DNA from: Trifolium pratense
Lineage: Eukaryota > Streptophyta > Magnoliopsida > Fabales > Fabaceae
Assembly (NCBI RefSeq): GCF_020283565.1
Contig: NC_060061.1
Span: forward strand, 34,075,362 to 34,139,361
Direction of reading: 5' to 3'
Length of the DNA stretch: 64,000 bases
Position 1 is the first letter of the stretch; each line of letters opens with the position of its first letter. Shown here piece by piece: positions 45,801-58,159 of this stretch. The notes below the pieces were generated by a model. The model was not told where the DNA came from, searched no databases, and saw only the letters and a list, made by a program, of their open reading frames with translations. Position numbers and translations under genes: made by a program.

Positions 45801-48155
45801 GGTTGAAGGACTTGACTTTGATGAAACATTTGCGCCAGTTGCAAGACTGGAATCGATTAGGCTACTTCTTGGTATAGCATGTATCTTTAAATTTAAGCTG
45901 TATCAAATGGATGTCAAGAGTGCCTTTCTAAATGGGTACTTACATGAAGAAGTTTATGTGGAGCAGCCAAAAGGTTTTGTAGATCCTACCAATCCTGATC
46001 ATGTGTACAAGCTAAAGAAAGCTCTTTATGGACTGAAACAAGCTCCAAGGGCTTGGTATGAGAGGCTGACAAATTTTCTTGTTAGTCAAGGATACAGAAA
46101 AGGAGGCCATGACAAAACCTTGTTTGTTAGAGAACAGGAAGAGAAGCTGATGATTGCCCAAATTTATGTTGATGACATAGTATTTGGAGGTATGTCTGAA
46201 AAGATGGTGCAACATTTTGTACAACAGATGCAATCAGAGTTTGAAATGAGTTTGGTAGGTGAGCTAACATACTTCCTTGGTCTGCAAGTCAAACAAAAGG
46301 AAGACACCATATTTGTTTCTCAAAGCAAGTATGCGAAGAATATGATCAAGAAGTTTGGAATGGACACTGCAGCACACAAGAGAACTCCAGCTGCTACTCA
46401 TCTGAAGCTAACCAAAGATGAGAATGGCATTGATGTTGACCAAAGCCTATACAGGAGCATGATTGGCAGTCTCTTGTATCTTACAGCTAGTAGACCAGAC
46501 ATCACTTTTGTTGTTGGTGTTTGTGCAAGATATCAAGCCAAGCCAAAGATGAGCCATCTTGTACAAGTCAAAAGGATTCTGAAGTATATAAAGGGCACCA
46601 GTGATTATGGGATTCTGTACTCCCAGACAAAGAACTCAACTTTGGTAGGGTATTGTGATGCAGATTGGGCTGGAAGTGCTGATGATAGAAAGAGCACTTC
46701 AGGAGGTTGCTTCTTTTTGGGTGATAATTTAGTCTCATGGTTCAGCAAGAAGCAGAATTGTGTGTCTCTATCTACTGCAGAGGCTGAATACATAGCTGCA
46801 GGTAGCAGTTGTTCCCAGCTAATGTGGATGAAACAGATGCTGAAAGAATATAATGTCGACCAAGATGTCATGACATTATATTGTGACAACTTGAGTGCAA
46901 TCAATATATCAAAGAATCCAGTTCAACACTCAAGAACCAAACATATAGACATCAGGCATCATTTCATTAGAGACCTTGTGGAAGAAAATTGCGTGGAACT
47001 TAAGCATATTGGTACAAGTGAACAGCTAGCTGACATTTTTACAAAGGCACTTGACGCAAATCAGTTTGAATTTTTAAGGGGCAAATTGGGAATTTGCCTG
47101 CATAAAGAAGCATAGCAGTTACTGCAGTTGTGGTGTAACACCCAAACCCATTATTTATATATTTCTACCTTTAGTAAAATCCTTCTCAAAATACGCGGCG
47201 GAAAATCAAAGTTTGTTATTATAAAAGTCATGGTTCGAGCATTACACTCTTCAATCAAAATAATACTAATGTAATTAATTAGTAAAAACAATGTTTATAC
47301 AAAATAATCATTTATCAAAATGTATAGTTTTACAATTAAATATCGAAAGTCATAAAGACCCTATAGTCTAAATACAACCCTTTCCCGTGTCACAATCAGA
47401 GCAGAGCTTCACCGACGACTCGACATCGAATACCACAAAAACCTATCAATCTGGACCCCCAACGGTCCAGCACATAACACATAAAAGAGAGTTAGACAAC
47501 ATACTCAAATATATACAAGTGTAAGTAAATGGTACTTAAACACTTCTTCATAAAAACATGCATAATCATACATTATACATATACATCACCATCATTCATG
47601 CATATTCATATATCATGCATATACTTCATTTATCACATAATCAATCATCCACAAAATACACCAAACATATAGTTTCACGTCGTCTCGGACAATACCAAAA
47701 CATCCACAAATATCACATAACTCAGTTACAAATAGGAATATACATAAAGTTCCTAATGTAATCTAACACCACAAATACATTGTTCAGATTATGGTCATGA
47801 CGGACCCTGCGTTGTTCATTTTATAGTCATGACGGACTCTGCTCCTCACATACGGATTAACAATCAACAATTACCAAGTATGTGTCAAACATCATTTATC
47901 ATAAAATGCACACATAATCCCTAATGCAATCTAATGCTTCACATTCATGCTATGTCCTCTAGACACCTCTAATGCATGTGGTACCATCGTCTTTATTAGA
48001 GTATCTCACCTCTAATATTCGTCTTTATCGAACAAATATAGTTTGATATCCGTCTTTATTGGACAAGCCAATATACAACAACAATTCATGAATGCATGTA
48101 TATGTTTTTCATGAATTCACTCACAATCATTTTTTTTTTTTTGAAGGAAAAAGAC

Positions 48156-51100
48156 TTATAGCATTTCATTATTAACTATGTTACAAATACATATGGGTAC
48201 ATCAATAAAGAGGTGGAAACTAGCTAGAGATGTGGCCACCCTTGCTAAGGCATGAGCAACCTCATTGGCTTGTCTCCTAATAAACTCGATACGAGAGTTT
48301 CTAAAATAAGTGTTATAGACACGTACGCAATCCTTAATAATATCTCCGAGCTCAGACGTGTTAGGATGCTTACTATGGAAACTAGTGACAACATTTCTTG
48401 AATCAAGTTCAAAATCAACATTTTCCAGCTGCAAGTCATGGACCCAATTGAGAGCACTGAGTAAGCCAAGAGCTTCTCCTATATCGACATCAGTAATGGG
48501 CGATAGCCATTCTGTTTTGGCCAAAACAAATCTTCCTTGATCATCTCGGATGCACATACCTATTCCAACTTTGTTCTGGTGTTTGGAGAATGATGCATCT
48601 ATATTGCATTTGTACCGACCAGTTGGAGGTTTTGACCAACAAATTGCAGTATTATGTTGTCGTTGCTGGGAGTGCAAGTTCTTGTGATTCTGCGCACCTT
48701 TCCAATCTGTAAGCAAGTTGATAGCACGTGCACGTACATGTTGAAACGGTTCAACCTTGTCTCTCCAAACCTTGTCATTTCTTTGTTGCCAAATACTCCA
48801 TAACAAAACCATGAAAAGTGACACTTGATCTGAATTGAAAACCTGTAACACAGAGAAGATAATGTCTGCAATATTATTATGCTGCAAGTGAGTTTGCAAA
48901 GTATTCCACCATCCAACACTTTTCCAAATTTCCTTTGCATTGTTACACAAGAGGAATATGTGTAAATTATTTTCCTGTTCATTTTCACAGAGAGCACAAA
49001 TATCAGGACAGTTAACGCCTTTTTGAATAAGGCGAGCACGAGTCGGAATACAATTTCGACATAATCGCCAAATAAAATTCTTAATTTTTGGCGGAACTTC
49101 AGCTCTCCAAATTTTATTCCATTGACCCGGGATTTGCAAACCAGTTGTGTCAATTGCTTCATTGATGCAGTAACGATATGCACTCTTAACAGAGTAGTGT
49201 CCATTTTTCTCAAGTCTCCAAATCAATTTATCTTCAACAACCGACTCTAATAAAGGAGTTTGCGAAATTTTTGTTGCACTACTGTTATCAAAAATAGAGC
49301 AAATAAGAGGCATATTCCACTTTTTTGCATTTGCCATTAACAAGTCAGATACATTCAAATAGCTTAACATTGGATCCAGTTGCAAGGGTCTTGTAAAAAC
49401 TGAACCATCAGACACCCATCTATTATCCCAAACCGGTATATCATAACCCGTTCCAATACTCCACTTATAGCCACCACGAACAATAAATTTTGCACTCCAA
49501 ATGCTTCGCCACACGTAACTTGGGTTGTGCCCAATGCTTGAGCCAAGGAAATCGCTTCTAGGAAAATATTTAGCTTTGAATAATCTAGTGATTAAATTAC
49601 CCGGATTAGCTTGTAACTTCCAGGCCTGCTTACCAAGCATCGCATAATTAAAAGCTTGAATACTTTTAAAACCCAAGCCACCCGCATTTTTGTGCATAGC
49701 TAACCTCTCCCAAGAGAGCCAATGGATTCCTTTAGACTGTTCTTTGTTATGACCCCACCAAAATGAATTCATCATCTTTTCAATTTCGTCGCAAAGAGAG
49801 GACGGAATCAAAAAAATACTCATGATGTATGAAGGTATAGATTGAAGAACCGATTTAATCATAATTTCTCGTCCTGCTTGAGAGAGACATCTGCTGCTCC
49901 AAGAATTTATTTTTTTCCAAATTCGATCTTTAATAAACCTGAAAGTTGCTTTTCTACTTCTCCCAACCATAGAAGGCAATCCGAGGTATTTTCCAGTACC
50001 AAGAACCTGCTGCACCCCTAGAATATTAGAGACAGAGTTTTGAATGGCCGGAGAGACATTCCTGCTACAATAAATTTCAGATTTTTGCAGGTTAATTGTT
50101 TGGCCTGATGCAGCTTCGTAAGTAGAGAGAATATTCTTCATGATTACAGCTTCACTGTCAGAAGCTCGAAAGAAAAGGAAACAATCATCTGCAAAAAGAA
50201 GATGTGAAATAATGGGGGCATTTCTGCAAATTTTAACCCCGTGGATATCACCTTGGCATTCTGCTTTTCTAATAAGTGCCGACAAACCTTCGGCACAAAT
50301 AATAAACAGATAGGGGGACAGAGGGTCCCCTTGCCGTAAGCCTCTGCCCGGGATGATAGGTCCAGCTGTGTTGCCATTGAGGATCACTGAGTAATCAACT
50401 GTCTCAACACAAAGCATAATCCAAGATATCCAATTATGAGAGAAACCCATAGTTTTCATAACATCTTTGAGATAATCCCAATCTATCCTGTCATATGCTT
50501 TACTAATATCAAGTTTAAGAGCAACATCTCCTTGCTTGCCTCTAGTCTTTGCTTTCATATAATGCACTAATTCAATTGCAGCCATAGCATTATCGAGAAT
50601 TGATCTTCCAGGAACAAAAGCAGATTGATTATCAGAAATACATTTATTAAGCACACCTTTTAATCTGTTAGCAAGAACCTTAGCTACCACTTTATAGAGA
50701 ACGTTACACAAAGCAATTGGTCTCCAATCCTTCATAGTGGTTTGAACATCACCTTTGGGAATTAAAGCGATGTTAGTAGAATTCAAGCTAGGAGGAAAAA
50801 CACCGGAATTAAGCCAAGAACAACCAGCACTAAAGACTTCTTGACCACAAATATCCCAAAACTGTTGATAAAAACCCGGATTGAAACCGTCCGGACCTGG
50901 ACACTTGTCGGCTTCCATGGAAAAAATTGCTTCACGAAACTCTTCAAACATGAAAGGCGCTGAAAGTTGGTTGTTGTCCTCAACTGTTATCGAAGGTGTG
51001 ATAGCATTAAGAACTTCATCACGTGCACTGTTTTGCTTCTGAAACAGATTTAAAAAATACTCTCTAGCAATAGCAACCATGCCTTCCTGAGATCGGCACT

Positions 51101-52238
51101 CAACATTGTTGTTATCGGTCAAGACTTCAATTCGATTCACCTTCTTTCTTGTAGAAGCAGCAGCATGAAAAAATTTGGTATTTAAATCTCCATCCTTGTA
51201 CCAGAAAGTTTTGGCTCTTTGTTTCCAAAAACGATCCTCCTGAGAAAGTAAAACATTTAATCTTTTTTTTAAAGCATTGAAGTAATTGATATTGGTCTCA
51301 TCTACATGACCACGAGTCTGCTCCAGTTTCTTGTGATAGGTGTCAATTTGCTTACGCAAATTATGGAAATGATCCTTGCTCCAGTTTGACAAGTCTGCTG
51401 CGCAAGCATCGAGCTTATGTGTAATATCATTTGCGTTGTATGTGCTCCACCTGTTGCGAACAAAGTTAGCAAATTCTGGATCTTCCATCCAAGCCATCTC
51501 AAATTTAAAATGTCTTGGTGCATAAGAAGTGGGCTGAATCGGCTCACAGACAAGCCACAATGGATAATGGTCAGATGAGGTAGCTGTCAAGCACTCCAAT
51601 CTAGCATTAGGAAAATTTTGACTCCATGAATCATTTGCTAAAGCTCTGTCCAATTTTTCTTCAACCGCACGATTTGTTCCCAAGCTTTTAAACCAAGTGA
51701 ATTGATAACCATGCATAAACAGATCAAATAAACCAGCATCTCCCACCGCTTCTCTAAAACCATTTATCAACCAATTTGCTCTGTCAGCTCTACCTTTCTT
51801 TTCATCTGAAGACAATATATCATTGAAGTCACCAATGACACACCAAGGTAAATTAGATCGTTGAGAAAGTTGTCGGAGTAAATTCCAAGAGTCTCTTCTA
51901 CGACTACCTTCCGGATAACCATAAAAACCTGTTAATCTCCAATTCCCCTTACCTGAATCAGCCACCTCAATATCAACATGATTGGAAGAATAATTGGTAA
52001 TATTACAATTTACATGATTATTCCAAAAAACAGCCACTCCCCCTCCTCTTCCTTCACGATCAACAGCAAGACAAGAATCAAAACTCAACTCATAACGCAA
52101 ATCAGTTGTTTTATTTGAGTTGACCAAAGTCTCATACAATATCATTACATCCGGTTTATATCTACGGATGAGGTATTTCAAATGAAGAACTGCACTCGGG
52201 TTACCCAATCCCCGGCAATTCCAACTAATGACACTCAT
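48156..52238 (-). CDS. LINE ORF2: endonuclease, reverse transcriptase and RNase H (1360 aa), intact
   Basis: The enzyme would nick target DNA and copy LINE RNA in place. Domains in order: APE-type endonuclease (SWNCRGLGN at the start, SSDHYPLW near 221), reverse transcriptase (DWRPIALCNVLYK, then FADDCFLFF near 682 in the YADD position), the zinc-binding zf-RVT region (CPDICALCENEQENNLHIF), and a plant-type RNase H (CNIDASF near 1209, DSRNVV near 1280, RRQANEVAHALA). The stop lies about 14 bases before the A tail. No frameshift or stop was found. An RNase H at the C-terminus is typical of some plant L1 lineages. Confidence 0.93.
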   Translation of the reverse strand: MSVISWNCRGLGNPSAVLHLKYLIRRYKPDVMILYETLVNSNKTTDLRYELSFDSCLAVDREGRGGGVAVFWNNHVNCNITNYSSNHVDIEVADSGKGNWRLTGFYGYPEGSRRRDSWNLLRQLSQRSNLPWCVIGDFNDILSSDEKKGRADRANWLINGFREAVGDAGLFDLFMHGYQFTWFKSLGTNRAVEEKLDRALANDSWSQNFPNARLECLTATSSDHYPLWLVCEPIQPTSYAPRHFKFEMAWMEDPEFANFVRNRWSTYNANDITHKLDACAADLSNWSKDHFHNLRKQIDTYHKKLEQTRGHVDETNINYFNALKKRLNVLLSQEDRFWKQRAKTFWYKDGDLNTKFFHAAASTRKKVNRIEVLTDNNNVECRSQEGMVAIAREYFLNLFQKQNSARDEVLNAITPSITVEDNNQLSAPFMFEEFREAIFSMEADKCPGPDGFNPGFYQQFWDICGQEVFSAGCSWLNSGVFPPSLNSTNIALIPKGDVQTTMKDWRPIALCNVLYKVVAKVLANRLKGVLNKCISDNQSAFVPGRSILDNAMAAIELVHYMKAKTRGKQGDVALKLDISKAYDRIDWDYLKDVMKTMGFSHNWISWIMLCVETVDYSVILNGNTAGPIIPGRGLRQGDPLSPYLFIICAEGLSALIRKAECQGDIHGVKICRNAPIISHLLFADDCFLFFRASDSEAVIMKNILSTYEAASGQTINLQKSEIYCSRNVSPAIQNSVSNILGVQQVLGTGKYLGLPSMVGRSRKATFRFIKDRIWKKINSWSSRCLSQAGREIMIKSVLQSIPSYIMSIFLIPSSLCDEIEKMMNSFWWGHNKEQSKGIHWLSWERLAMHKNAGGLGFKSIQAFNYAMLGKQAWKLQANPGNLITRLFKAKYFPRSDFLGSSIGHNPSYVWRSIWSAKFIVRGGYKWSIGTGYDIPVWDNRWVSDGSVFTRPLQLDPMLSYLNVSDLLMANAKKWNMPLICSIFDNSSATKISQTPLLESVVEDKLIWRLEKNGHYSVKSAYRYCINEAIDTTGLQIPGQWNKIWRAEVPPKIKNFIWRLCRNCIPTRARLIQKGVNCPDICALCENEQENNLHIFLLCNNAKEIWKSVGWWNTLQTHLQHNNIADIIFSVLQVFNSDQVSLFMVLLWSIWQQRNDKVWRDKVEPFQHVRARAINLLTDWKGAQNHKNLHSQQRQHNTAICWSKPPTGRYKCNIDASFSKHQNKVGIGMCIRDDQGRFVLAKTEWLSPITDVDIGEALGLLSALNWVHDLQLENVDFELDSRNVVTSFHSKHPNTSELGDIIKDCVRVYNTYFRNSRIEFIRRQANEVAHALARVATSLASFHLFIDVPICICNIVNNEML

Positions 52239-52431
52239 TTAGCCTTATTTTTAGTATCAGAGGGAAATTAATCATACAATCAGCCATGCTTAGAGAGAAA
52301 AACACATAATAGTGTAGATGGAAACAATCAAAGGCTCAGGCATAAATAGTGAAATTCGATCGGTGCAGCAAGGATGAATGAATCAGCCTCAACTCTAAGC
52401 ATTAAGGAGAGTCATAACAACCAGTAACACA

Positions 52432-52515
52432 AGCAATCAGATTAGGCCTAACCTAAACGATTGAAAATCAAAGCAATCAGATTAGGCCTAACCTAAACGA
52501 TTGAAAATCAAAGCA
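52432..52515. repeat. 40-bp tandem duplication in the LINE leader
   Basis: AGCAATCAGATTAGGCCTAA starts two consecutive 40-bp units. Within each lies the palindromic TTAGGCCTAA. Confidence 0.9.
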
Positions 52516-52793
52516 CCCACAAGGGAGAGAAGCATATACCCTAGGGGAGAACACGATGACACCAGCGGAAATAGGGAACTATTCCACAGCGACGGCAGCG
52601 GCGGGGTGAATAAAGTAATCGGCGACAGGCAATGAACTAGATAACTGACGGCAGTGTGAGAAGAAAACTGAAACAGACGGTGGGGGTTACAGATTGCAGC
52701 GGCGGCGGCGACGGTTCATCTTTTGTTTTCTTGTACGGGATGCATCTGTTCAGCCTTGTGCGGCGGTGGGGCTATTGAGTCAAACGGAACTCG

Positions 52794-52996
52794 GAGTTAA
52801 GAGTTCTGAGGTTGTTGAAATTGAGGTTCTTGTGCGGCGGTGGGGTGAGAATCTTGAATCGCTATAGTGAGTAATTTGATAAATTGCGTGTTGTCGTCAA
52901 CCATGGTGGAACATGCATAATCTCAAATTTGGCATTATACGTGATTGAGTTAAGAGTTCTGAGGTTGTTGAAATTGAGGTTCTTGTGCGGCGGTGG
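52794..52996. repeat. Direct repeat near the LINE 5' end (period 153)
   Basis: The 50-bp text beginning GAGTTAAGAGTTCTGAGG and ending GTGCGGCGGTGG occurs at 52794-52843 and 52947-52996. Tandem leader repeats are known in LINE promoters, and a promoter role here is inference. Both copies survive in the deleted LINE at 60868-61202. Confidence 0.85.
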
Positions 52997-53379
52997 TCAA
53001 GGGAGTTCTGTTGACTAGTACATTATCACTCACAATCATTTTAATTAGCATTAAGCTCGTCATTTATAAATGTGGAACACTATCCAACATTCCGTCTTTA
53101 TTAAGATAACACTATACCTTAATATACGTCTTTATCGAATAACATAATTCGATATCCTTCTTTATTAAGTTGATTAACACCTTAATATACTTCTTTTGAC
53201 ATTTAAACAAACATCATCAACACAATCATATTCCACAAATATAATCAACAACTATCATCACAATACAATTAATCATGGTTATAAACACCTAATTGCATGT
53301 TAGGATACCTTAAATCCATGTTACAAGTGCCTAATTGCACTTAAAAACATCAGCAAAATAAGTTCTAGTCTGTCATGGT

Positions 53380-53490
53380 GGCTTCAGCCAGAGAAAGCCA
53401 GAAAAACTAGCAGGAACCCGAGGCTTACTGGCTTCAGCCAGAGAAAGCCAGGCCTCGCTGCAAGGCTGGCCCAGCCAGCATGCCAGCCAC
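53380..53490. repeat. Palindromic-word cassette (TGGCTTCAGCCA type)
   Basis: TGGCTTCAGCCA followed by GAGAAAGCCAG occurs twice, with further CCAGCC/GCCAGC words. The equivalent block in the other LTR is at about 61557-61667. Confidence 0.85.
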
Positions 53491-54242
53491 AGGAGCTCTG
53501 TTTTCGGGTTTGAGCATAAATCCACCCAAAAATCCCATTTTTGATGTTCCAAATCCCAAATAAGTTTGTTTTCACGCATATAACATGTATATAAACATAA
53601 AAGGGCAGTTCATATCACCGATCTACAACAAAACACATCAAAAAGTAGTGATTCTACACTTTTACTCAAAAACTCATAAATACCAATGTTCTTGCTCAAA
53701 CATCAACAAATTCTCATTTTTATCCAATAAATTTGTTCATACATCATGATAAAAGCATATTAAGCATGTTATGAACCTTAGAATCGATTTCCATTAAGAA
53801 AATCCATTCACACTAAAACGAAAATGGGGTGGAGGAAGTTCGGGTGAGGAGAAATCGACATTCTCCCCTTCCTCGAGTCACCCACGAATATGAAATCTAC
53901 TCTCTTACCTTCACCGACGAAAATCTCGAAGAATTGCTCTTGGATCTTCACTTTCCTTCTTGCCCTAGCTCACCAAGCTCTCTCTTCTTCTCTCAAGAAC
54001 ACAAAAGAATCATGAGAAATGAATTCTCTTCCTCACTATCCCCTTATGGGCGCCCTTCACACACCCAAGGCCCATTGGGCCTCAAGCCCAATTGGCTTGG
54101 CCCAATAACACGTTAACTCACTCTACTCGCTTAATAACTAAGTACTCGATAAATAACTCAAGTTATTAACTTAATTAAAATGCCACGTTAAATAAAATAT
54201 TTTAACACATAAAAATAATAATATGAAAATTGGGTCGTTACA

Positions 54243-54254
54243 ACTCTCCCCAAC
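54243..54254 (-). other. Polypurine tract of the Tekay/Del-like element
   Basis: On the minus strand GTTGGGGAGAGT ends exactly at the LTR. This fixes the element's orientation. Confidence 0.8.
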
Positions 54255-56038
54255 TTAAAAGATTTTCGCCCTCGAAAATTACGCTACTGAAACAACTCCG
54301 GATAACCCATGTATCCGACCCTCCAACGAAACGCTCAAAACACTACACATTACCAAGTTTGACAAAATTAGTTTATCCCATCCAACACAATTTTTGTCCA
54401 TTTATCAACAAGAGATCAAGGACGGCCAGTTCCTCAATTTGTCGATAAATATTCAACAATCATGATATCGGCACAAACCATTCTGATCAAACCGCTAAAA
54501 CATCCACTTCGCACGAAACATCCACAGACTCACATTCTACGACCTCACAACGTTACCCAAAAATAGGTACAACCAATCAAACTTACTCCGAAAGATACTT
54601 CCACAACTCCATAATTCTCATAAATCTTTGATTCCCTCATGAATCACTTAACTGTGCTACACCACTTATTCATATTCAAATCTTATTCCAACTTATCACT
54701 CGATATTTCAATTCCAACAATCACTTGATGACCAACATTCTCAAACTTCATTGACACATGCTAAAAACTACCGTCTCTAACCGTCAAATTCCTTTTCTCA
54801 CATTGAGTCGAATCCAATACGACTACTCTGTTCCCAAGTAATCTCTCAACCAATATTTGCATTCCTTAACGCAAACATTTTCCAATACCACTTCTCCTCA
54901 ATCCCTTAGTAATTTGCTACTTCAAAATTAGACCACTGCCTAAAATTGGTTCTCCAAACAATCATAACCTCTATCTCGTTGATTCCAAACGACATCTTCA
55001 ATTCGCCCATAATCCATCTATCAATGTTCCTCATCATCTTGCATTGCAACAAGCATAATCTTCTCTGTTTATTCACTCATCGAATTCTTATTCACCTCCG
55101 ACTTCTACCAATCATCATCTCTCTATGGATAGCTATCTTTAAACTCCTCCTTAGTACATTCGATACCAAAATCAAACTCTTGAATTAAGTCCACAAAGCT
55201 CCAATTACTCGTCATACGATCTAACTCTATCCATTAAATTCTAATATAAGGTACAAGGTCTTCTAATATCAACTCTTTGTCTTAGTATTCTTACTAGCGA
55301 CTCCTTGTCTACTCCCAACGTGACATTTCTAGAAAATTTCTAAAAATTCTCGTCCAAAATACATCTTAAGTTATGCACCAAGTCACTACCGTTCCATCAT
55401 CCATGATGAAACAATTTAAAATCCTTTACTTCATTGTCACCGATTGTGACCATACCACATCAACATCCACGATGCATCTAACAAAACTAGTCTTTACCGA
55501 CTCTTCCATTCCATGAATCCAAATTCCTTAGCAAATACTTACTCACTCTTATCTTGTGGGCACTACAAAATGCTCTCCAATACTTACCTTAGGCATCGCC
55601 TTCAACTCCTTACTATATGTGCTCAAACACAACATCTACTCACATGTGCGGTAATCCTTTTCGCAAACTCTCACCTGACACAAGTCACTTCCAACATGAC
55701 CTCCTACTACTCATTCTCAACACGCTCTCCAACGGCTAACTTTCTAATTCTTCATCATTCAAAAATGATACCTCTCATTTAGCTTCATCTCCACTTCTAG
55801 GATCTCATTCAACTTCGACATAATTTGCCCTGTCATTATCCAAATCCAATTACCCTTTCTTCGGCAAGCCTCTCACAAAATCTTTCGAATTGTCATCCTA
55901 CTTCCACCTTCGAATAAACTCGACTACTCATACAATCCTTACTTCCAACGACTCAACAAACATACCAATCCTATTATGATATTTCTCAATTCCATTCTCA
56001 TCTACTTTAAAACTTACTTCCCTTCCTTGGTTAATTAA
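54255..56038 (-). other. Internal non-coding part of the element (3' half)
   Basis: C- and A-rich on the plus strand. No ORF longer than about 90 codons and none with a recognisable domain. It looks like decayed or non-coding internal sequence of a LARD-like element. Confidence 0.65.
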
Positions 56039-58154
56039 TGTAACACCCAAACCCATTATTTATATATTTCTACCTTTAGTAAAATCTTTTTCAAAATACG
56101 CAACGGAAAATCACATTTAATTTATTGAATATCGGTTCGAGTATTACACTCCTCTATCAAAATAATACTAATGTAATTAATTAGTAAAAATAGTGCTTAT
56201 ACAAATCTTTGAATCAAATAATGTATTTATTGATTATACAAAACAACCTAGACAATAGACTTTATATACGATATAAAACCCTTTCCCGTGTCACAATCAG
56301 AGCAGAGCTTCACCGACGACTCGACATCGAATACCACAAAATCCTATAAAATCTGGACCCCCAACGATCCAGCACATAACACATAAAAGAGAGTTAGATA
56401 GCATACTCAAAATATACAAGTGTAAGTAAATGGTACTTAAACACTTCTTCATAAAAACATGCATAATCATACATTATACATATACATCACCATCATTCAT
56501 GCATATTCATATATCATGCATATACTTCATTTATCACCTAATCAATCATCCACAAAATACACCAAACATATAGTTTCACGTCGTCTCGGACAATACCAAA
56601 ACATCAACAAATACATTGTTCAGATTATGGTCATGACGGACCCTGCGTTGTTCATTTTATAGTCATGACGGACTCTGCTCCTCATATACGGATTAACAAT
56701 CAACATTTACCAAGTACGTGTCAAACATTATTTATCATAAAATGCACACATAATCCCTAATGCAATCTAATGCTTCACATTCATGCTATGTCCTCTAGAC
56801 ACCTCTAATGCATGTGGTACCATCGTCTTTATCAGAGTATCTCACCTCCGATATCCTTCTTTATCAAACAAATATAGTTCGATATCCTTCTTTATTGGAC
56901 AAGCCAATATCCCTAAATATTCATGATGCATGCACTCAAAACTCATGAATATATTCATCAACAATTTTGGCATATAGCCCGTCAACAATAACGTGGAACA
57001 CTATCCAACGTCCGTCTTTATTAAGATAATCAATACCTTAATATCCGTCTTTATTAGAATAACATAATTCTAATATCATTCTTTATTAAGTTGATTAACA
57101 CCTTAATATACTTCATTTATACTTCATACATAATTAACAATCGTTATAAGCATCAACAAGCATCAACAAGTATCAACAATCATGTAAGAATAAGACACTG
57201 ATTGAAAATACATGCAAAGGAAGATAGCAGATGAAAAATTGGTGAAATCTGCAGCATTTCCGCCTGGGGCGGAAATTTTTACGTTTGAGGCGGAAGTTTA
57301 CGCCTGAGGCGCAAAAGTTTACGTTTGAGGCGTAGAAAAATCTGAAAGGTTGGCTGCTCACAGCTCTTCCGTTTCAGGCGGAAATTATTGCGCCTGAGGC
57401 GGAAAAACATGCGTTTTCTACACAAAAACGCCCAAAAATCCCATTTTTCATGTTATAAATCCCAAAAGAGTTTGTATTCAAGTGCTACAAACATATCTAA
57501 ACACAAAAGGACGGTTCATTTCACCGATCTACCATTTTTACTACGAAAAAGTAGAGATTTAACACTTTTACTCAAAACTCTCAAGAACACAAAGTTCTTG
57601 AGTTTAATCATCTATAAACTTCGTTTTTAACCATTAAATTCGTTCATTCATCATGTTAAAAGCAAGTTAAGCATGTTAAGAACCTTAGGGACGATTTCCA
57701 TCAAGAAAATCCATTCACAACTAAAACGAAAATGGGGTGGAGGAAGTTCGGGTGAGGAGAAATCGACATTCTCCCCTTCCTCGAGTCACCCACGAATATG
57801 AAATCTACTCTCTTACCTGGATTCGAAGAAAACACGACGAAGATCTCGAATCCCTAGCTCTCCCTTTGCCCTAGCTCCCAAGCTCTCCTCTTCCTCTCTT
57901 CAAGAACACAAGAACATGAGAAAAATGAATTTCTCTCTCTTTCCTTGCCCTTAATGGGCGCCCCCTCACACACACTCAAGGCCCATTGGGCCTCAAGCCC
58001 AATTGGCTTGGCCCATTAACGCGTTAACTCACTCTACTCGCGTAATAACTAAAGTATTCGATAAATAACCCTAGTTATTAACTTAATTAAAATGCCACGT
58101 TAAATAAAATATTTTAACACATAAAAATAATAATACGAAAATTGGGTCGTTACA
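56039..58154 (-). mobile_element. Solo LTR inside the element
   Basis: 2116 bp with the same family ends (TGTAACACCC...GGGTCGTTACA) and a perfect duplication ATTAA (56034-56038 and 58155-58159). It is clearly related to the flanking LTRs but more diverged, and it lacks the LINE. It inserted after or independently of the outer element's birth. Confidence 0.92.
57255..57415. repeat. Palindromic-word cassette (CGCC..GGCG type)
   Basis: TTCCGCC-TGG-GGCGGAA is a perfect 7-bp stem. CGCC-TGA-GGCG occurs twice, with further GAGGCG words. Same position in the LTR as the cassettes at 53380 and 61557. Confidence 0.85.
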
Positions 58155-58159
58155 ATTAA

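Larger units (their letters stand above)
40082..47115 (+). pseudogene. copia gag-pol polyprotein gene, broken by a solo LTR and one stop codon
   Basis: In order: gag (40082-40644 and 42886 on), CCHC zinc knuckle near 43211, a second Cys/His cluster near 43888, aspartic protease with DSG near 44090, GAG-pre-integrase zinc-binding block near 44466, integrase with its D, D, E residues between about 44665 and 44965, reverse transcriptase with YVDD near 46167, RNase H with DADW near 46660, and the stop at 47113-47115. Two breaks are seen: the 2241-bp LTR at 40645-42885, whose target duplication keeps the two flanks in the same frame, and TAG at 43570-43572. Everything after it is open for 1180 codons. 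The scarcity of other damage suggests a recent element. Confidence 0.93.
48134..53025 (-). mobile_element. L1-type LINE, full length in this LTR copy
   Basis: 4892 bp on the minus strand. The poly-A end appears as the T run at 48131-48142. A 17-bp target duplication TCACTCACAATCATTTT flanks it (48117-48133 and 53026-53042). It has one intact ORF, ORF2. The roughly 790 bases ahead of it hold no ORF1-like (gag) frame, so it is ORF1-less, or 5'-truncated just before ORF2 with a replaced leader. Confidence 0.92.
47134..54242 (-). repeat. 3' LTR (element orientation) with a full-length LINE inside
   Basis: LTR sequence at 47134-48133 and 53026-54242, interrupted by the LINE. Its ends are TGTAACACCC and GGGTCGTTACA. 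It matches 59868-62419. Confidence 0.93.

Noticed and set aside
43573..47115. A separate pol gene starting at 43573
   Set aside because: The first codon is TTG directly after an in-frame stop. It is the continuation of the same gag-pol frame.
47558..47761. A 67-codon ORF repeated at 56459 and 60292 as a conserved small gene
   Set aside because: It is LTR sequence present in each family copy, low in complexity (His/Ile/Tyr-rich), and diverges by frame at the solo LTR.
48599..49213. Minus-strand 204-codon ORF
   Set aside because: Shifted-frame shadow of LINE ORF2.
48174..52732. The LINE segment missing from the right LTR as a spliced intron
   Set aside because: Neither strand has GT-AG at the junction, even when shifted by the two shared bases.
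53829..54116. 95-codon ORF repeated at 62006
   Set aside because: Part of the Tekay-like LTR, present in both LTRs, with no domain.
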